The notes: generated by a model from the sequence alone, not told the origin. Shown: positions 1-9,073, counted from the stretch's first letter. The stretch is 64,000 nt of DNA from Bacteroidales bacterium (GCA_013141455.1 JABFQW010000029.1:96273-160272); one strand, 5' to 3'. A program made the numbers and translations.

Positions 1-254
1 GATTCAATATTCCGTTTTTGGTAAGGGATGAACTCCGGTGCCAACATTGTTTTGCCATAAAGCAGGCGGCATTTGAATAAACCTTCCACCGGAAAATCGA
101 AAGTGTTCAGATAGTCTGAAAGAGAAAAGAGGTCATTTGAATATCCAAACAATTTTTGCCATGCATCTTTTATCCTCTTCCCGTGGTATTCGATGAGATC
201 GAACCGGCCATCGCACAGGCGGATACTTTCGAGCAGCGGATAATCGTCCATCAT
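1..254 (-). CDS. pabC: Aminotransferase class IV, PabC-like (partial)
   Basis: This is the N-terminal 84 codons of a fold-type IV PLP enzyme; the rest lies beyond the left edge. The start of the protein reads MMDDYPLLESIRLCDGRF and continues with a Y-H-x-x-R segment, which is the usual beginning of Bacteroidota 4-amino-4-deoxychorismate lyases. PabC would convert aminodeoxychorismate to p-aminobenzoate and pyruvate for folate synthesis. Its ATG overlaps the TGA of the upstream gene (ATGA), so it is translationally coupled to a PabB homologue, which supports the call. The catalytic lysine is not in the window, so a branched-chain or D-amino-acid transaminase cannot be excluded from this piece alone. 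Confidence 0.75.
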   Translation of the reverse strand, partial: MMDDYPLLESIRLCDGRFDLIEYHGKRIKDAWQKLFGYSNDLFSLSDYLNTFDFPVEGLFKCRLLYGKTMLAPEFIPYQKRNIE

Positions 255-1228
255 AAGAAAGGCAGATAAACCTTATCGAGCAGTTCCTTATATTCGTCTT
301 CCACTTTACTGTTCACGGTGATGCCGCCACCGGCTTTAAACACCATGCCCGTTTCTGTTTGTTCGATGTACCTAATCATCACAGCGCTATCGAGCTGCTT
401 ACCATCGAAAACACCGAAAACACCGGTGTAAAAGCCACGATCGTATAATTCTGCCTCCAGAATGACTTCAACAGTTTTCTTTTTTGGGGCACCCGAAATG
501 GAACCGGCGGGCAACAAGCTTGTGATAATAGTTCCAATCCGGCTTTCATAACCGACAGGCAATTCTCCTGAAATCAACGAGCTGGTTTGTAACAGGTTCC
601 GTCTGTTGGTTTGTATTTTTTCGACATACCTGAACAGATCTACTTTCACTTTTTTTGACACCATATTGAGGTCGTTTCGTATCAAATCGACAATGGTATA
701 ATGTTCGGCAAGTTCTTTTGGGTCGTCAAGCAGTCTTTGTTCAGCATCGGGCAAATCGGCGTCAATCGTACCTTTCATCGGATGAGAGAAAATCCGGTTG
801 TCATTGATTTTCACAAAAGGCTCAGGCGAAAACACGGTAAACTTATCCTTCATCCACAGTTTGTATGGCGCCTGACTGCGCCTGAATATATCCTTCAAAC
901 CTATATTTATGTCAAGACCAACAGGCATGGTCAGATTCAGAAGATAAGAATCACCCCGATTTAGGTGAAACATCACCTTGTCGAAAGCTTTTTTGTATTG
1001 GTGATATTCAGGTGGTTTTGGCGTGAAAACAATTTCTTCGTTTGTTACAATTTCTTCGTTCGTTTGGTTTCCTTCTCCATGAACAATGAATTGTATTTCT
1101 TCCGGATTTATCTCGTTAAGCGGTTTAACAACAGGTTGTTGCATCAAAAAATCAAATACAAATAAAAAAGGGATTCTCCGGCTTCCCAGGGCGTTCATCT
1201 TTTCCGTTGTTTCGTCAATCAATGTCAT
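251..1228 (-). CDS. pabB: Aminodeoxychorismate synthase component I
   Basis: A 325-residue chorismate-binding enzyme that aminates chorismate to 4-amino-4-deoxychorismate. The C-terminal half carries the family signatures: GSISGAPKKKTVEVI, then DRGFYTGVFGVFDG, a V-M-I-R-Y strand and an AGGGIT motif. The protein is shorter than typical PabB because it lacks most of the N-terminal anthranilate-synthase-I-like region, as is common in Bacteroidota. It overlaps pabC by 4 bp. A promoter-like TATCTTTG ends only four bases before this ATG, which would give a leaderless message; Met11 (position 1198) is an alternative start with a normal leader. The amidotransferase partner PabA is not in the window. 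Confidence 0.88.
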   Translation of the reverse strand: MTLIDETTEKMNALGSRRIPFLFVFDFLMQQPVVKPLNEINPEEIQFIVHGEGNQTNEEIVTNEEIVFTPKPPEYHQYKKAFDKVMFHLNRGDSYLLNLTMPVGLDINIGLKDIFRRSQAPYKLWMKDKFTVFSPEPFVKINDNRIFSHPMKGTIDADLPDAEQRLLDDPKELAEHYTIVDLIRNDLNMVSKKVKVDLFRYVEKIQTNRRNLLQTSSLISGELPVGYESRIGTIITSLLPAGSISGAPKKKTVEVILEAELYDRGFYTGVFGVFDGKQLDSAVMIRYIEQTETGMVFKAGGGITVNSKVEDEYKELLDKVYLPFL

Positions 1229-1232
1229 CTGG

Positions 1233-1240
1233 CAAAGATA
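1233..1240 (-). promoter_or_regulatory. Candidate -7 element (TAnnTTTG) for pabBC
   Basis: TATCTTTG on the minus strand is an exact match to the Bacteroidota -7 consensus, four bases before the pabB ATG. No convincing -33 TTG element was found. Confidence 0.45.
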
Positions 1241-1330
1241 GGAATACTGCCGGAAGTTGGAGGGCTAACCAGGTTGTACATTTCGTGATTAAAGCGCCGT
1301 AAACTGATTTTATATCATAGTCTTTTTTTG

Positions 1331-1338
1331 TACTTTTG
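1331..1338 (+). promoter_or_regulatory. Candidate -7 element for the lipoprotein/VTC cluster
   Basis: TACTTTTG matches TAnnTTTG exactly and lies 40 bases before the ATG at 1379, in a short region between divergent genes. The -33 region is weak. Confidence 0.45.
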
Positions 1339-1378
1339 TGTGGGTGCTCAGGTTATTAAATTATTAAATTTTGGTTAA

Positions 1379-1780
1379 ATGAAAAGCTTAGCGACAGTTT
1401 TAGGGATTCTCTTTTTATCACTTATGGTTTTATCCTGTTCAAAAGAACCTGGTGATGGTGGAAATTCGACAATTTACGGGAAAATCATCGCGCACGATTA
1501 CAATGCAGAATTTACCAATCTGAAAGGTATTTATCCGGCGGCAGACGAAGATGTTTTTTTAACCTACGGTGACGACCATAGCTACAGCCAGCGCATTCGT
1601 AGCAATTACGACGGTGTTTATGAATTTAAATATCTGCGGCCGGGCGATTATTCCATCTATGTCTATTCAAAAGACTCGACATTGTCGCTTGCCTCTGAAA
1701 TGTATGCTGTGATAAAAAATGTAACCATCGACGACAATCGTCAAACGGTTGAAGTTGAAGAAATTAAAATATTCAAATAG
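1379..1780 (+). CDS. Small lipoprotein with carboxypeptidase-regulatory-like fold
   Basis: A 133-residue protein with a lipoprotein signal peptide ending in the lipobox LMVLSC (Cys20). The mature part begins with G-K-I and ends with a Y-x-F-K-Y-L-R-P-G-D-Y-S-I-Y-V-Y-S segment, the pattern of the last strands of the transthyretin-like carboxypeptidase regulatory (SpaA/CNA-B-like) fold. No catalytic motif is visible. It lies 71 bp upstream of the VTC-domain gene on the same strand and probably shares its transcript, so it may be the envelope partner of that module. The exact role is unknown. Confidence 0.65.
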   Translation: MKSLATVLGILFLSLMVLSCSKEPGDGGNSTIYGKIIAHDYNAEFTNLKGIYPAADEDVFLTYGDDHSYSQRIRSNYDGVYEFKYLRPGDYSIYVYSKDSTLSLASEMYAVIKNVTIDDNRQTVEVEEIKIFK

Positions 1781-1851
1781 TCAAAGCCCACATTCTGGCT
1801 GTGGAATCACAAACGAAACACTAAATAATTCAGGGTATTGGCCCTTTATCA

Positions 1852-2607
1852 ATGAATGATATTGCTGCAACATTATTACAATTTGATCCGATCAGTCTCG
1901 AAGAGATGGATCACGTGAAATTGCTCAATCGCATTGATACGAAATATGTCATTCATCAGGACAGCTTACCCGATTATCTGAAAGCAATTTCGGCCAGTTA
2001 CAAACTGCTTATCATTGGCGGGAAATCGGTACATCCTTATGAAACATCCTATTTCGATACGCCCGCTTATCATCTCTACCAGATGCATCACAATGGTAAA
2101 CGAAACAGGTTTAAACTGCGGTTTCGTAAATACGTAAACTCTGGGATAACCTATTTCGAAATTAAATCGAAAACCAATAAAGGCCGCACCATAAAAAACC
2201 GGGTTCGGATCGATCGTGTTCCGGAATCACTTGATGAATCACTTGTAAGGTTTATCGGTGAGCACACACCCGGTGAGTATGACAACTTTGTTCCGGCTTT
2301 ACGGGTGTTTTTCGATCGGCTTACCTTTGTAAATAAAAATGCGAACGAGAGGCTCACTGTCGATTTAAACCTGCGCTATTCGGGCATTTCGGGTGAAAAA
2401 CAAATACATAAACTCGTCATCGTTGAAGTGAAAGAGGAAAAACATGCCGCGTCGCCATTCAGGCAGCTTATGAAATTGCAGCGTCAAACGCGTAACTATC
2501 TCAGCAAATACTGTTTGGGTGTAACCTGCCTGAATAAAGATTTGAAAATGAACCGTTTCAAAAAAAAAATACTTTCTTTAAATAAACTTGGATATGATAT
2601 ATATTAA
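1852..2607 (+). CDS. VTC-domain (polyphosphate polymerase-like) protein
   Basis: A 251-residue cytosolic protein of the VTC/CYTH tunnel-fold superfamily. Visible signatures are an early R-I-D-T-K-Y-V strand, Y-E-T-S-Y-F-D-T, the basic run R-x-K-L-R-F-R-K-Y, F-E-I-K-S-K-T-N-K-G-R-T-x-K-x-R and a late V-E-V-K strand. These basic and acidic residues line the triphosphate tunnel in yeast Vtc4 and in CYTH phosphatases. In many bacteria a VTC-domain gene is paired with a DUF4956 membrane protein, as here: the next gene overlaps this one by about 14 bp. Polyphosphate synthesis is possible by homology but unproven for the bacterial DUF4956-linked group. Confidence 0.82.
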   Translation: MNDIAATLLQFDPISLEEMDHVKLLNRIDTKYVIHQDSLPDYLKAISASYKLLIIGGKSVHPYETSYFDTPAYHLYQMHHNGKRNRFKLRFRKYVNSGITYFEIKSKTNKGRTIKNRVRIDRVPESLDESLVRFIGEHTPGEYDNFVPALRVFFDRLTFVNKNANERLTVDLNLRYSGISGEKQIHKLVIVEVKEEKHAASPFRQLMKLQRQTRNYLSKYCLGVTCLNKDLKMNRFKKKILSLNKLGYDIY

Positions 2608-3310
2608 ACACACGATCACCTTTTTATTGGTTCTCGGATTGGCATTCGGGTTCTTTTCAGCGTTTGGGCAGGCAAACCAGGATGAAATCATTAAAACGAC
2701 AAGTGAAAATGTAGCCAGTGTCAATGCAGGTACTCCAGGTATTGTGACCCTCAATATGCGGTTCGTTTATGCCTTAGCGATTGATTTTTTGACAATGCTG
2801 GTGATTTTCGGTTTCATTTATTTCCCAAACTACCGAAATAAGGAGTTTATGTTTACCTTTTTCCTTTTCAACATTATCATCTTCATCATCACTTTTGTGC
2901 TGAATAAAACCAGTATTTCGATGGGGGCAGCCTTTGGACTGTTTGCCGTGTTTTCGATGTTACGATACCGCACCGAGGGCATTTCGATGAAAGAGATGAC
3001 CTATCTTTTGATCGCCATTGCACTCGGACTCATCAACGCCATTGGTCTGGATCTATTGCCAATATTGGTTTTTAACGCCATATTCATGGCTTTCATTTTC
3101 GTGCTCGACCATCCTTTGGTATTCAAACAGGAAGTGTCGAAAACTATTCTTTACGAAAAAATAGAGTTAATAAAACCCGAAAACCATACCCTGTTACTCG
3201 AAGATTTGCGAACCCGGACAGGTTTTGATATTCACCGTTTTTCGATTGTATCCATCGACTTTTTGAAGGATGCGACCTCCATCACCATTTACTATTACAA
3301 AAAGCGATAA
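2594..3310 (+). CDS. DUF4956 family membrane protein
   Basis: A 238-residue integral membrane protein. A cleavable-looking N-terminal hydrophobic segment is followed by about four transmembrane helices (roughly residues 55-165) and a soluble C-terminal domain of about 60 residues containing F-D-I-H-R-F-S-I-V-S-I-D-F. This is the DUF4956 arrangement. ATG 2594 is preferred over the in-frame TTG at 2588. It overlaps the VTC gene and is followed four bases later by a DUF2490 gene, so the three are almost certainly one operon. The pairing suggests the membrane subunit of a VTC-type complex; this is inference from context. Confidence 0.8.
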   Translation: MIYIKHTITFLLVLGLAFGFFSAFGQANQDEIIKTTSENVASVNAGTPGIVTLNMRFVYALAIDFLTMLVIFGFIYFPNYRNKEFMFTFFLFNIIIFIITFVLNKTSISMGAAFGLFAVFSMLRYRTEGISMKEMTYLLIAIALGLINAIGLDLLPILVFNAIFMAFIFVLDHPLVFKQEVSKTILYEKIELIKPENHTLLLEDLRTRTGFDIHRFSIVSIDFLKDATSITIYYYKKR

Positions 3311-3314
3311 ACCC

Positions 3315-3998
3315 ATGAATACCAGGACGATTCCTTCATGGATTCTCGTTTTACTTTTATTGGTCATATTTTGTGATCCAGTAATAAGCCAGAACAGGGA
3401 TGCCCAGTTATGGACGTCAATAAGCGCGGAGGTTAAGCTCGTGAAACGGCTCGCAGCCGGCTTCTCGCAGGAATTACGTTTCAACGAAAACCTGACGGAA
3501 GCAGGCACCATTTATACCGATTTAGGTCTTGAATACAAACTGAATAAACGCTTTCAGGTTTCGATAAACTATCGCTTTGTCGAAAAACGCCGTAAGGACA
3601 ACTATTACAGTTTCAGGCAAAGGATTTATATCGACCTTAAATTTGATGAAAAGATGAAACCTTTTCAGCTATTGTTTCGTTGCCGGTTACAGGACGAATA
3701 TGCCGATATCGGGCGGGAATCCGATGGCGGAGTGCCTGATTATTATATCAGGAACCGCCTTGGATTGAAATATGACAAATGGAAGAAGATCTCGCCTTAT
3801 GTGTCAGTCGAAGTATTTAGCCCGCTGAATGCGCGATACAGAATACTGCTCGATAACATACGATCAACAGCCGGAATCGAATACGCATTCACGAAACACC
3901 ATAAAGCCGATGTCTTTTATATGATTCAAAAGGAAATAAATGTGAGTCATCCTGAAACAGATTTTGTTGTTGGGCTGGGCTATTCGTATAAATTATAA
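3315..3998 (+). CDS. DUF2490 family outer-membrane protein
   Basis: A 227-residue protein with a Sec signal peptide ending near V-I-S-Q followed by alternating-polarity strands typical of a small beta-barrel. It starts D-A-Q-L-W-T-S and ends in an aromatic strand (V-G-L-G-Y-S-Y-K-L), a usual C-terminus for outer-membrane barrels. The pattern fits DUF2490. The ATG at 3315 comes four bases after the DUF4956 stop and gives a proper signal peptide, so it is preferred over an upstream in-frame start at 3270 that lies inside the previous gene. Function is unknown; as the last gene of the VTC/DUF4956 operon it may be its outer-membrane part. Confidence 0.72.
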   Translation: MNTRTIPSWILVLLLLVIFCDPVISQNRDAQLWTSISAEVKLVKRLAAGFSQELRFNENLTEAGTIYTDLGLEYKLNKRFQVSINYRFVEKRRKDNYYSFRQRIYIDLKFDEKMKPFQLLFRCRLQDEYADIGRESDGGVPDYYIRNRLGLKYDKWKKISPYVSVEVFSPLNARYRILLDNIRSTAGIEYAFTKHHKADVFYMIQKEINVSHPETDFVVGLGYSYKL

Positions 3999-4187
3999 GT
4001 TCACCCGATCGCATAGGTAAAACACCCTTTTATTTCGTCAGACAGTAAAACAGCAGCCATGCGGTATCATTGGTAATTTGCTCCGATCTCATCTTATTTC
4101 AATTCTTCAGGTTTAACCGAATCATAACAATGGCTTAAAGTTAACGCAATATGCGTGTTTTACTTTCGTCCAAAAAAATTCGGTGTC

Positions 4188-5285
4188 ATGAAGATCATTA
4201 AATTAATACTACTCTTTATCGCTAATGTAATTGGCATGCTGACAATTATCATTTTTGTCTTTTGTATCCTTAGCCGATATGGCGGCTTCCCCGAAAGGTC
4301 ATTGATACATGCCAGCGGTTATGTACCACTCATCTGGATTTTGACGATTTCGATATTCGTATTGCTGTTATTGCTTGTCATCAGGCGTTTCAAAAGCGCT
4401 CTGGGATATTTTGTCATTGTAGTTATCTTCTTTTTGCTGATTGGCGATTTCTCGTTAAACTCCCTTTCCGGCAAAACAAAATATTCTGAAAACGGCTATA
4501 AAGCGTTGAGCGTCATCACTTACAATGTCAGGTATTTCTCTTTCGGAATGGACAGTATCATCAACTTCATCACGAAATCGGAAGGTGATGTGTTTCTGCT
4601 GTCGGAGTGCGTATTAACCTCCGAAAAATTACAGTATCTGAAAGAGCATTTACCCGGTTTTACTGTTATTTCAGATAATGGCAATGATGTGGCTTTGTTA
4701 TCACGTTACCCGGTGCTTGAGCAAAAACTAATAGAACTACCAACGCACCAGGCCTCACTGTGGGGAAGTAACGACCCCGACCGGGTTGCGGAGACCAACT
4801 CAAAGCGATATTTTATACATGCGCTCATCAACGTTGACGGCATCACAGTTAATGCGCTTTCACTCAGGTTGATTGCCGGCAGGGCCAAGGATAAATCTAT
4901 CGGCGAAGGACTGCGGTGGGGGCGTTATCTGTTACATGCCCAACAAGATGAGTTACATACATTTCTTGATTATTACCTCTCCTTGAAAGGGCCGGTCGTT
5001 TTTGGCGGCGATTTAAATGCACCGCCATCATCGGGAGTCATTCAATCAATCAAACAGTATGCTGATGATGCCTATATGTCGGATCATCTTTTCGGATTGT
5101 TTACCTTCCGGACTACTTTCCCAACCATGCGGCTCGATTATCTGTTTCATTCGAAAGACCTGATTGTAAAAAGTACCAATATCGTTGATGTAAATTTATC
5201 AGACCATTTCCCGATACGGGGTGATTTTCTTATTCCTACAAATCAGTTACAGGTAATGAATCAGGCAAAATATCAAAACAATTAA
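4188..5285 (+). CDS. Endonuclease/exonuclease/phosphatase-fold protein, membrane-anchored
   Basis: A 365-residue protein with three predicted transmembrane helices in the first ~95 residues, then an EEP (DNase I-like) domain. EEP motifs seen are S-V-I-T-Y-N-V-R, L-L-S-E-C (metal-binding Glu), G-G-D-L-N-A-P (catalytic Asp/Asn), a L-D-Y-L-F-H strand and the terminal S-D-H-F-P-I. Such proteins act on phosphodiesters or phospholipids at the membrane; the substrate is not known. ATG 4188 gives a normal N-terminus; an in-frame GTG at 4155 is less likely. A TACTTTCG sequence at 4161 (one mismatch to TAnnTTTG) could be its -7 element. It ends four bases from the convergent xth gene. Confidence 0.82.
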   Translation: MKIIKLILLFIANVIGMLTIIIFVFCILSRYGGFPERSLIHASGYVPLIWILTISIFVLLLLLVIRRFKSALGYFVIVVIFFLLIGDFSLNSLSGKTKYSENGYKALSVITYNVRYFSFGMDSIINFITKSEGDVFLLSECVLTSEKLQYLKEHLPGFTVISDNGNDVALLSRYPVLEQKLIELPTHQASLWGSNDPDRVAETNSKRYFIHALINVDGITVNALSLRLIAGRAKDKSIGEGLRWGRYLLHAQQDELHTFLDYYLSLKGPVVFGGDLNAPPSSGVIQSIKQYADDAYMSDHLFGLFTFRTTFPTMRLDYLFHSKDLIVKSTNIVDVNLSDHFPIRGDFLIPTNQLQVMNQAKYQNN

Positions 5286-5289
5286 CTGA

Positions 5290-6054
5290 TCAATCCGCAA
5301 TTTCCACCACCACAGGACAATGGTCAGAATGTTTGGCTTCAGGAAGTATGCGTGCCGATTCGAGATTTGGCAATATGCTATTGGTAATGATATGATAATC
5401 AATACGCCAACCCTTGTTGTTGTTACGGGCATTGGCACGATAACTCCACCAGCTGTACTGATGCGGCTCTTTCACCAGATGCCTGAACGTATCGGTATAA
5501 CCCAATTGTAAGAACCGGGTAAACCATTCCCTTTCTTCGGGCAGAAAGCCTGAAATGACGGCATTACGAACCGGATCATGAATATCAATGGCTTCGTGAC
5601 AGATATTGAAATCGCCCGACAACACTAAGTTTGGCCGGTCGATCCGCAGTTTTTCGGTATAATCAGTAAAGGCATCAAGCCATTTCATCTTGAAAGCCTG
5701 GCGCTCATCGCCACTGCTACCCGATGGGTGATACACACTTACCACGCTCATCCGACCGAAATCGGCACGCAGAAAACGACCTTCGTTGTCGTAAAGTGGA
5801 ATTCCCATCCCATATTCAACATGATCAGGTTCCTTTTTCGTGAGAATGGCCGTGCCTGAATAACCTTTTTTCTGGGCGGGAAACCAATAGTTTTTATAGC
5901 CTAAGGCTTCAAACTCAAGCAAAGGTATCTGATCGGTCTGTGCCTTGATTTCCTGCAAACACAACACATCAGGATCGGCTGCGCGAATCCAGCCGAATAA
6001 ATCTTTCGAAATGGCGGCTCTGACACCATTCACATTATAGCTTATAATTTTCAT
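5290..6054 (-). CDS. xth: Exodeoxyribonuclease III
   Basis: A 254-residue AP endonuclease/3'-5' exonuclease of the ExoIII group, for base-excision repair. It starts MKIISYNVNGVRAA and shows C-L-Q-E-I-K-A (metal-binding Glu), G-Y-x-G-T-A-I-L-T, S-G-D-F-N-I-C-H, W-R-I-D-Y-H-I and the terminal K-H-S-D-H-C-P-V-V. All catalytic motifs are intact and the length is normal. An in-frame start at 6165 would add 37 residues unlike the family; 6054 is the right start. TATCTTCG at 6073-6080 on the minus strand (one mismatch to TAnnTTTG) is a possible promoter element. Confidence 0.93.
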   Translation of the reverse strand: MKIISYNVNGVRAAISKDLFGWIRAADPDVLCLQEIKAQTDQIPLLEFEALGYKNYWFPAQKKGYSGTAILTKKEPDHVEYGMGIPLYDNEGRFLRADFGRMSVVSVYHPSGSSGDERQAFKMKWLDAFTDYTEKLRIDRPNLVLSGDFNICHEAIDIHDPVRNAVISGFLPEEREWFTRFLQLGYTDTFRHLVKEPHQYSWWSYRANARNNNKGWRIDYHIITNSILPNLESARILPEAKHSDHCPVVVEIAD

Positions 6055-6202
6055 TTTCGATTTTTTGGTGCACGAAGATAATTTTTTTTGGTTTAAAGAA
6101 TGAATCCGAATTACCGGTTTGAGATTTTCCTTCATGAATTTCGAAGGCTCTTCATTTCCCACCAACCAACTGAACTATTACTTCAGCCAATGCGTAAAAT
6201 AA

Positions 6203-6230
6203 AAAAAGGAACCTTTTCAGATTCCTTTTT
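6203..6230 (-). terminator. Rho-independent terminator after pepD
   Basis: An inverted repeat with nine-base arms (6203-6211 and 6222-6230) and a ten-base loop lies just past the dipeptidase stop. On the minus strand the stem ends in a T-rich run, as expected for an intrinsic terminator of the leftward gene. Confidence 0.7.
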
Positions 6231-6236
6231 AATACT

Positions 6237-8012
6237 TTAATGCTCATCGTGCCCAAGCTGTTTCAGCTTGTCGCCGGTTTCTTCTACAATCTTTCGGAGG
6301 AATGGTTCACTATATCCGGGCTGTTCAACCTTCGGATTTTGCTGACCATCAACCTTAAACTTCACATTACCGTCCATATATTTCATAAACAGATTATGAT
6401 AGGCCGTTTGATAGGTATCAAATGTTAATGCACCTGCATCGCCACTGAATTTGGTAAGATACGCGACTGCTTTTTCCTTGCTTTCGTTGTGAAGCTTTAA
6501 TGCTTCGGCATCGGTTGCGGCAATCTGATCGATAAATCCTTTTTCGAGGCCGTTACGAACGATTTCAACATCGGGTTGTATGATGCTATAACGTGTATAA
6601 GCTAAGTTCGAAATCATATTGGTGATCCAGAAACCCGAAGTAGCCGACCAATCCATCATGGCGCCATTGCCGCGCTCGAAATTGAAAGGCGCTTTGCTTA
6701 TGCTTGAGTACATGGGCATATACACGGTTGCGTTGGCATCGTCAACACCCCACCAGATGATACCGCCAATTTCATCAGGTAGCCATGAACGCGATTGAGC
6801 CACAAACGAAAATCCGGTTTGTTGTGTAACGGTGGCTCTTTCGTTTACATAGGTTATTCCGTCAATTTTCCAGGTGAGCGGACGCCAGCGGTAAGGCATA
6901 CCGTATGGGCCTGCACCAAAGTCTTTGGTCATATCGAGTTCCGTTCCCTGCAGATAATCGCGCATAAACATCATCATGTCGTGTACCGAGACTTTTTTAT
7001 CGGGTTTCACCCACAAGGGCATACGGTTCGTGGCATAGCTATTTTCATTTACAGCGCCGTTTTCGAGTTGGGCATTGTGTTCAATTTCACCTTTTGCATA
7101 GTTCCAGTATTTGTCCATACCCGGAGTAACTTTGTTAAACATTGACCATACCCTGATTTCACAGAAACGGGCTCCACCAAAAGTTACAGGTGCATAAGTG
7201 TCGGAGAAACTAAAGTTCTTTTCATCCCCTTTGTATAAACCTTTTTCAATGGCGAATTTCACAACATCGTATGCATAAACAACCTCAACAGCAGGATCGG
7301 AAAGCTTATCAAGATTTTTTGAAGAAATGGAGTTTTTATTTCCTTTCTCCTGTGGGAAAGTTGTGATACGCGCCTGGTTGGCATGTCCCGAAACATAACC
7401 ATCGGGTATGCGCATGGCAACCCACACAGCGCCTTTGTTGGCGTTGATTAGTTGTTTGGTTTTTTTATCAACAACCATATTGGTTCCTTTGCCAATGATT
7501 TCCATGATCCAGACTTCATTTTCATCGGAGATGCTGAGTGATTCACCTGAGCTGTAATACCCGTATTCGGTAACCAGATCCGACATGATCCTGATCGCAT
7601 CGCGGGCTGAAGTAGCACGTTGCAGTGTAAGATAAATCAAACTTCCGTAATCGATAATAGCTGTTGTATCAACCAACTCGGGACGGCCACCATAGGTGGT
7701 TTCACCGATAGCTACCTGATTTTCATTCATATTGCCCACCACATTATACGTGCGTGATGCTTGTCTGATGACGCCAAGATATTTACCCGTGTCCCATTCG
7801 GTTACATCCATCATGGTTCCGGCAGCATACTCACCGGCTGCCCAATGATACAATTCACCGTAAAGCACATGCGAATCGGCCGCATACGATATCATGGTTG
7901 AACCGTCAACCGAAGCACCTTTTGTGATTAAATAATTGGTACATGCCTTGCTCGTGACCGGCGCCAATGATATGAACCCCATGGTGAAAAATAAAATCAA
8001 ACTTTTTTTCAT
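6237..8012 (-). CDS. pepD: C69 family dipeptidase
   Basis: A 591-residue N-terminal-nucleophile peptidase of MEROPS family C69. A Sec signal peptide runs to about residue 23 and is followed directly by Cys24 in K-A-C-T-N-Y-L; removal of the leader would expose Cys24 as the catalytic N-terminal nucleophile. Further family features are G-S-T-M-I-S-Y-A-A-D-S-H, G-E-T-T-Y-G-G-R and W-I-M-E-I-I-G-K-G. The protein is predicted to be periplasmic and to release dipeptides for uptake, as expected in a peptide-using anaerobe. It is a single-gene unit with its own promoter and terminator. Confidence 0.9.
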   Translation of the reverse strand: MKKSLILFFTMGFISLAPVTSKACTNYLITKGASVDGSTMISYAADSHVLYGELYHWAAGEYAAGTMMDVTEWDTGKYLGVIRQASRTYNVVGNMNENQVAIGETTYGGRPELVDTTAIIDYGSLIYLTLQRATSARDAIRIMSDLVTEYGYYSSGESLSISDENEVWIMEIIGKGTNMVVDKKTKQLINANKGAVWVAMRIPDGYVSGHANQARITTFPQEKGNKNSISSKNLDKLSDPAVEVVYAYDVVKFAIEKGLYKGDEKNFSFSDTYAPVTFGGARFCEIRVWSMFNKVTPGMDKYWNYAKGEIEHNAQLENGAVNENSYATNRMPLWVKPDKKVSVHDMMMFMRDYLQGTELDMTKDFGAGPYGMPYRWRPLTWKIDGITYVNERATVTQQTGFSFVAQSRSWLPDEIGGIIWWGVDDANATVYMPMYSSISKAPFNFERGNGAMMDWSATSGFWITNMISNLAYTRYSIIQPDVEIVRNGLEKGFIDQIAATDAEALKLHNESKEKAVAYLTKFSGDAGALTFDTYQTAYHNLFMKYMDGNVKFKVDGQQNPKVEQPGYSEPFLRKIVEETGDKLKQLGHDEH

Positions 8013-8049
8013 AAATATTTCATTTTTAATAATATACTCTATCTGTCAG

Positions 8050-8057
8050 CAAATGTA
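8050..8057 (-). promoter_or_regulatory. Candidate -7 element for pepD
   Basis: TACATTTG on the minus strand matches TAnnTTTG exactly, 37 bases before the pepD ATG. A TTTC about 17 bases further upstream may serve as -33. Confidence 0.5.
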
Positions 8058-8134
8058 TTGATTTTTTTGAAAGCGTTGGTTTGCTATACCAATTAGATCG
8101 TGCTTTTGGTAAAAATCAGTGATTAAATTACGGG

Positions 8135-9073
8135 TTATCCCTTGTAAGAAGCCAGAATCTGTTTCACCCGCTCCTTGTCCGTAAGCAATTGTTGCCGTAA
8201 GGCTTCGAGATTTTCAAATTTCACCTCACTCCTGATCCGATCGATGAAGCTGATGCAAATCTCTTCGTCGTAAATGAAACGGTCGAAATCGAAGATATGC
8301 ACCTCAACGGTTAAATGTCCATCCGAAATAGTCGGACGATATCCAATATTACCCATTCCATCGAAATGCTGTCCATTCCACTCAACTTTACAGGCAAAAA
8401 CACCACTCACGGCAATGAGTCGGTATTCGTGCGGTGTGGCAATATTGGCAGTAGGGAACCCGATGGTGCGTCCAATCTCATTGCCATGCACCACTTTCCC
8501 GCAAATTGTATAATCGTACCCCAAAAGCCTGTTGGCTTTTCTTACATCACCGGCCACGAGCGCCGTCCTGATTTTGGTAGAACTGACTGCTATATTCTCG
8601 ACATCCTGCAGATCGACCCGTTCAACTTCAAAATTGAATTGCAACCCAAGATCGTAAAGAAGTTTATAATTTCCTGACCGATCTTTTCCAAAATGATGAT
8701 CGTAGCCTACAACCAACTTAAATGGTTTGATTTTATCGACAATATAATTTCGGATAAAATCTTCGGAACTTGTTTGGGAAAATTCCTTCGTAAATTTTAT
8801 AATGATAAGATTATCAATGCCCGTCTCACGAAACCGGTCAATTTTTTTTCGCTGATCGGTAATAAGTTTCAGGTTGGCACTGTCGATATGCAAAACCTGA
8901 CGCGGATGCGGATAAAAGGTAACAACAACCGTTTCACCGCCGATTTCGCGCGCTTCATCAACCATCTTTTGCAGGATTGCCTGATGACCGAGGTGAATAC
9001 CATCGAAAGTTCCAACCGTTACGATGGCCTTGTTTACCTGTTTGAAATCGAGAATATTATGATAGATTTTCAC
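8135..9073 (-). CDS. ribF: Bifunctional riboflavin kinase/FAD synthetase
   Basis: A 312-residue enzyme that makes FMN and then FAD. The N-terminal nucleotidyltransferase domain shows T-V-G-T-F-D-G-I-H-L-G-H-Q (the HxGH class) and V-V-G-Y-D-H-H-F-G, followed by S-S-T-K-I-R. The C-terminal riboflavin kinase domain has G-R-T-I-G-F-P-T-A-N and G-V-F-A-C-K-V. Length and domain order are standard. It lies 9 bp downstream of asd and is probably cotranscribed with it. The flavin-dependent hydrogenase subunit HydB in this window is one likely consumer of FMN. Confidence 0.95.
   Translation of the reverse strand: MKIYHNILDFKQVNKAIVTVGTFDGIHLGHQAILQKMVDEAREIGGETVVVTFYPHPRQVLHIDSANLKLITDQRKKIDRFRETGIDNLIIIKFTKEFSQTSSEDFIRNYIVDKIKPFKLVVGYDHHFGKDRSGNYKLLYDLGLQFNFEVERVDLQDVENIAVSSTKIRTALVAGDVRKANRLLGYDYTICGKVVHGNEIGRTIGFPTANIATPHEYRLIAVSGVFACKVEWNGQHFDGMGNIGYRPTISDGHLTVEVHIFDFDRFIYDEEICISFIDRIRSEVKFENLEALRQQLLTDKERVKQILASYKG

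Noticed and set aside
4000..4187. Possible small RNA or tRNA between DUF2490 and EEP-fold genes
   Set aside because: No cloverleaf, CCA end or strong hairpin could be made out; only a weak promoter-like element at 4161.
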